In this document: one piece after another, positions 61,777 through 64,000 of the stretch | Position numbering within the stretch: the stretch's first letter is position 1 | Layout: the number at the start of each line of letters is the position of its first letter | Origin: Saussurea involucrata | Taxonomy: Eukaryota; Streptophyta; Magnoliopsida; Asterales; Asteraceae | Length of the DNA: 64,000 bases | Assembly: GCA_033807775.1 (NCBI GenBank) | Contig: CM066312.1 | Coordinates: forward strand, 32,151,696-32,215,695 | Reading direction: 5' to 3' | Made by a program: the position numbers and the translations under genes | Notes under the pieces: generated by a model | The model's database searches: none | Told to the model about the DNA's origin: nothing | Seen by the model: the letters and a program-made list of their open reading frames with translations, nothing else

Positions 61777-63187
61777 GTTTCGCCGGAGAAGAATGAGAGT
61801 TTGTAAAAAGTTTATGAGAGGGTAAGCTTGGTTTTTATAGGAGGGTAAAACGGTAGAATTCGAAAGAGTAAAATATATGGTAATGGATTAAAATTTGGAA
61901 TCCGAACTCAAGTTAGAACGGCGGGTTCAACTTTCCACAGAAAACGTTCCATGTACGCCCAATGAAAATGGGACACGTAGGCCATGTCAGAGGATGACAG
62001 GACGTCGTGCGCGGCCCATTAATGCTAGGTGCGTGGGGTTATTCTTAGCCACATGTAATTCACTCTCAGTAAAAGTAACCGTTATTACTACAGAAATGCC
62101 CAAGTAACAGATTGACAGAACTTCTGTAGTTTACAGAAGTTCTGTGATTTTGAAAATCTTTGATGTGTATCCCTTTCTCATATATCTCATTGTTATCATG
62201 ACTTCTGTGGGGTTCCTTTTTAACCAAAAACGTTTTGTAAAGGCATTGGAGAGGATCAAATAGGATTTTTAGTTAAGAGTTTTTACTCGCAGAGGTTTTG
62301 TGGCTCTGTTGGAACTTGCAGAAGCTCTGGGAGGGCCAGCAGAAGCTCTGTGAGGGAAAAAATCTCATAACGAAAATTCTATTAACTTTTCTGATCATCC
62401 AAATTTTGATCTGTTTTAAGAGATATTTTTCGGACATATTTGAAAGTTGGTGTCCGAAAAAATTGTTATGGAAAAAGTTTTGTTCGAGAAGGTCATGGTG
62501 AGTCTGTTTGGTTTCCGAGATAACATTCCAAAAGATCGATAGAGGTTAAAGTTGCGATCTCAGAGCATATTTCTGGCAGAGCTTCTGTTGAGCTCAGCAG
62601 AAGCTCTATGACCTTAAATTTCTCATAACTCAAATTTTCTGAAACTTTTTGATCTTTTGATTTTTGAAATGTTATCCACAGTATATTTAGGACATATTTG
62701 ACAATTTGTGTCCTAGAAAACTGTTTTCAAAAACCTTTTGTGCGAGAGACATACCTTTTGGTTATTCTTTTCTCGGCAGTGATGTCTGACTTCTGTCGAT
62801 ATAGATTCATTGACATTCTTCTTTGGCTTTCCCTTGAAAGTTTTACCTCTGTAGATGATTTCAGGATCCCTTTTTGCTCCCCCTTGATCTAATCACCTCT
62901 GTAGATCAGGAATTTTCCTTTTGCTCCCCCTTGACCTATGCTTGGATCAAAGAATGATAAGTTTTGCATAGAACATAGGTCATATTTTCCAGAGGTTCTG
63001 TAGGGGTTGTCAGAGGTTCTGAGTAGACTTACAGAAGCTCTGTGATTTTAAGAACTATTTAAGATTGAGAACTTACATACAGAAATAAATTAATTAAAGC
63101 AAAAATAATTAGAAATATATACATATTTACAGAAGATAAAGCTATGCTTACAGAGGATTTTTACGTCATATTGATCATTCCTAACTT
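61777..63187 (-). repeat. Sir-E spacer with CAGAAGTTCTG palindromes and a PPT doublet
   Basis: No gene. Palindromic sites recur from 62105 to 63050: CAGAACTTCTG, CAGAAGTTCTG, CAGAAGCTCTG, CAGAGGTTCTG and GCAGAAGCTC. Two PPTs (plus strand TTTTGCTCCCCCTTGA) lie at 62872-62888 and 62919-62935, 47-48 bp apart. This spacer separates pol from the downstream ORF and may contain its promoter, but I cannot identify one with confidence. Confidence 0.7.
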
Positions 63188-63320
63188 ACCCACCAAGAAA
63201 TTGAATCTTTTCTCGTCTAAAGCTTTGGTGAATAAGTCCGCGAGTTGGTATTCCGTGGGCACGAAATGCATCTCGATTGTACCGTATTCAACATGATGTT
63301 TCAAGAAATGGTACCTTATA
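63188..63320 (-). pseudogene. pol: Sir-E RNase H C-terminus, truncated
   Basis: The minus strand encodes NIRYHFLKHHVEYGTIEMHF and QLADLFTKALDEKRFNF, the Copia RNase H terminus. It is cut at about 63320 where plus-strand gag begins. Confidence 0.85.
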
Positions 63321-63326
63321 TTGATA

Positions 63327-64000
63327 ATGGCTATCCCCAACGAACTTTTTCAATGCTTAGATGCATGCGAAACTGCGCACGATCTTTGGAAAGAATTAGA
63401 AAGACAGTTGGAAGGGGGGGGGGGGGGGGGGGCTAAAACACAGAAGAACCGAAGGGCACAGTACATAAATGAATATCATGCATTCAGAGCCTCTGCAACA
63501 GAATCTCTGCAAACGACGTACGACAGGTTCAACTCTCTCATAAACAAATGCAGAAAGTCTGGCATTCACAGAACCTCGGAAGAAAATAACGTCATGTTTC
63601 TAAAGAGCCTGAATGATGAGTGGCTTCAATTGTCTATGTCTTTACAAACAAACCAAGATCTAGACTCATGGACACTCTCTGATCTCTATGGAACACTAGC
63701 TGCACAAGAGCCTCAAATAGCACAGGCTAAAACAATAACCATTGCACCATACGCATTGGTTAGTAAATCAACAGAGGCTAAAGAAAGACCGAGAAATGAG
63801 AGAGCAACAGAGGAGAAGAAAAAGGAGAAGAAGAAAATGGTGATGGTTGATAGCGAAGAAGAAATAACTCTTGCGTCATTAGCTAAATCATTGGCTCTAT
63901 TGACAAGAGAGTTCAAAGGTAACCAAAGAAATTTTGGAAATGACAGATATAGCAGAGACAACCAGAGAGATAGAAGAGATGATGGAAGAAGAGAAGAATC
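63327..64000 (+). CDS. gag: Sir-D gag, internal part, runs off the window
   Basis: Open for 224 codons to the window edge with no stop. It begins AIPNELFQCLDACETAHDLW, aligning with AIPNEVF...KEMWDELEKQ of Sir-C gag, followed by an LQTTYDRFNSLINKCRKSG segment, SLQTNQDLDSWTLSDLYGTL, a Lys/Glu-rich stretch and an Arg-rich QRDRRDDGRR end that probably precedes zinc knuckles. The first Met is internal to gag: the true N-terminus is at 55559, separated by Sir-E. The G19 tract (63414-63432) adds six Gly codons without changing frame. The family gag packages RNA into virus-like particles. This copy is likely part of a broken element. Confidence 0.75.
   Translation, partial: MAIPNELFQCLDACETAHDLWKELERQLEGGGGGGAKTQKNRRAQYINEYHAFRASATESLQTTYDRFNSLINKCRKSGIHRTSEENNVMFLKSLNDEWLQLSMSLQTNQDLDSWTLSDLYGTLAAQEPQIAQAKTITIAPYALVSKSTEAKERPRNERATEEKKKEKKKMVMVDSEEEITLASLAKSLALLTREFKGNQRNFGNDRYSRDNQRDRRDDGRREE
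63414..63432. repeat. G19 homopolymer in gag
   Basis: Nineteen consecutive G within coding sequence, where Sir-C gag has no Gly run. It could be replication slippage or a sequencing or assembly error. The frame is kept at this length. Confidence 0.9.

Noticed and set aside
63245..63436. Small plus-strand ORF ending in poly-Gly
   Set aside because: It crosses the junction between antisense RNase H and gag and is out of frame with the real gag, which starts its open stretch at 63327.

Overview
This window is plant nuclear DNA made almost entirely of transposable elements. I found no convincing host gene, no rRNA or tRNA gene, and nothing bacterial. Copia and gypsy LTR retrotransposons with initiator-tRNA-Met primer sites, chromodomain integrases, an L1-type LINE, a hAT-type and a Tourist-type MITE, and low GC point to a eudicot with a large repeat-rich genome. 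The retroelement types remind me of Asteraceae, but that is a guess, not a sequence proof.

Names used below. 'Sir' marks Copia elements of the Sirevirus (Maximus/SIRE) type: Sir-0 (1-845), Sir-A (1046-11418), Sir-B (27150-33227), Sir-C' (33289-36275), Sir-C (36276-45329), Sir-D (+ strand, 54513 to beyond the end) and Sir-E (- strand, 55729-63320). 'Tek' marks Tekay/Del-like gypsy chromoviruses: a solo LTR (5741-7487), Tek-1 (11467-19877), an LTR fragment (25197-26286), Tek-2 (45485-48847), Tek-3 (48848-53110) and Tek-4 (53111-54512).

Layout. From 1 to 11.4 kb lies Sir-A, broken by a solo Tek LTR with an AACAC target duplication. Tek-1 (11.5-19.9 kb) is nearly intact: AAGGG target duplication, LTRs of 1695 and 1700 bp differing at about a dozen bases, and one 1546-codon gag-pol frame with only two nonsense codons. 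Next come an LTR with a tRNA-Asp primer site (19.9-22.2 kb), a decayed L1 LINE (22.2-25.2 kb), a Tek LTR fragment and a TA microsatellite. Sir-B (27.1-33.2 kb) carries a 304-bp solo Copia LTR. Sir-C' and Sir-C form a chimera (33.3-45.3 kb) with two unrelated LTRs, and Sir-C' contains a 689-bp hAT MITE. From 45.5 kb to the end is a nested stack: Tek-3 in Tek-2, Tek-4 in Tek-3, Sir-D in Tek-4, Sir-E in Sir-D, plus a Tourist MITE in the Tek-2 LTR.

Most notable biology. (1) Each Sir family that retains the region has a very long sense ORF downstream of pol. In Sir-E it is one frame of 1672 codons with four nonsense codons and no frameshift. It has conserved N-terminal and C-terminal modules but no visible signal peptide or membrane segment, so 'envelope-like' does not describe it well. 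(2) This ORF holds an internal polypurine tract identical in three families (minus strand GAGGGGGAGA) inside a conserved acidic peptide, resembling a central PPT. (3) Each element family carries its own short palindrome repeated many times in LTRs, in the pol-to-downstream-ORF spacer and sometimes in coding sequence. Between Sir-A and Sir-B both palindrome arms change together. (4) Tek LTRs carry analogous CCGG-centred or GGCGCC-centred arrays.
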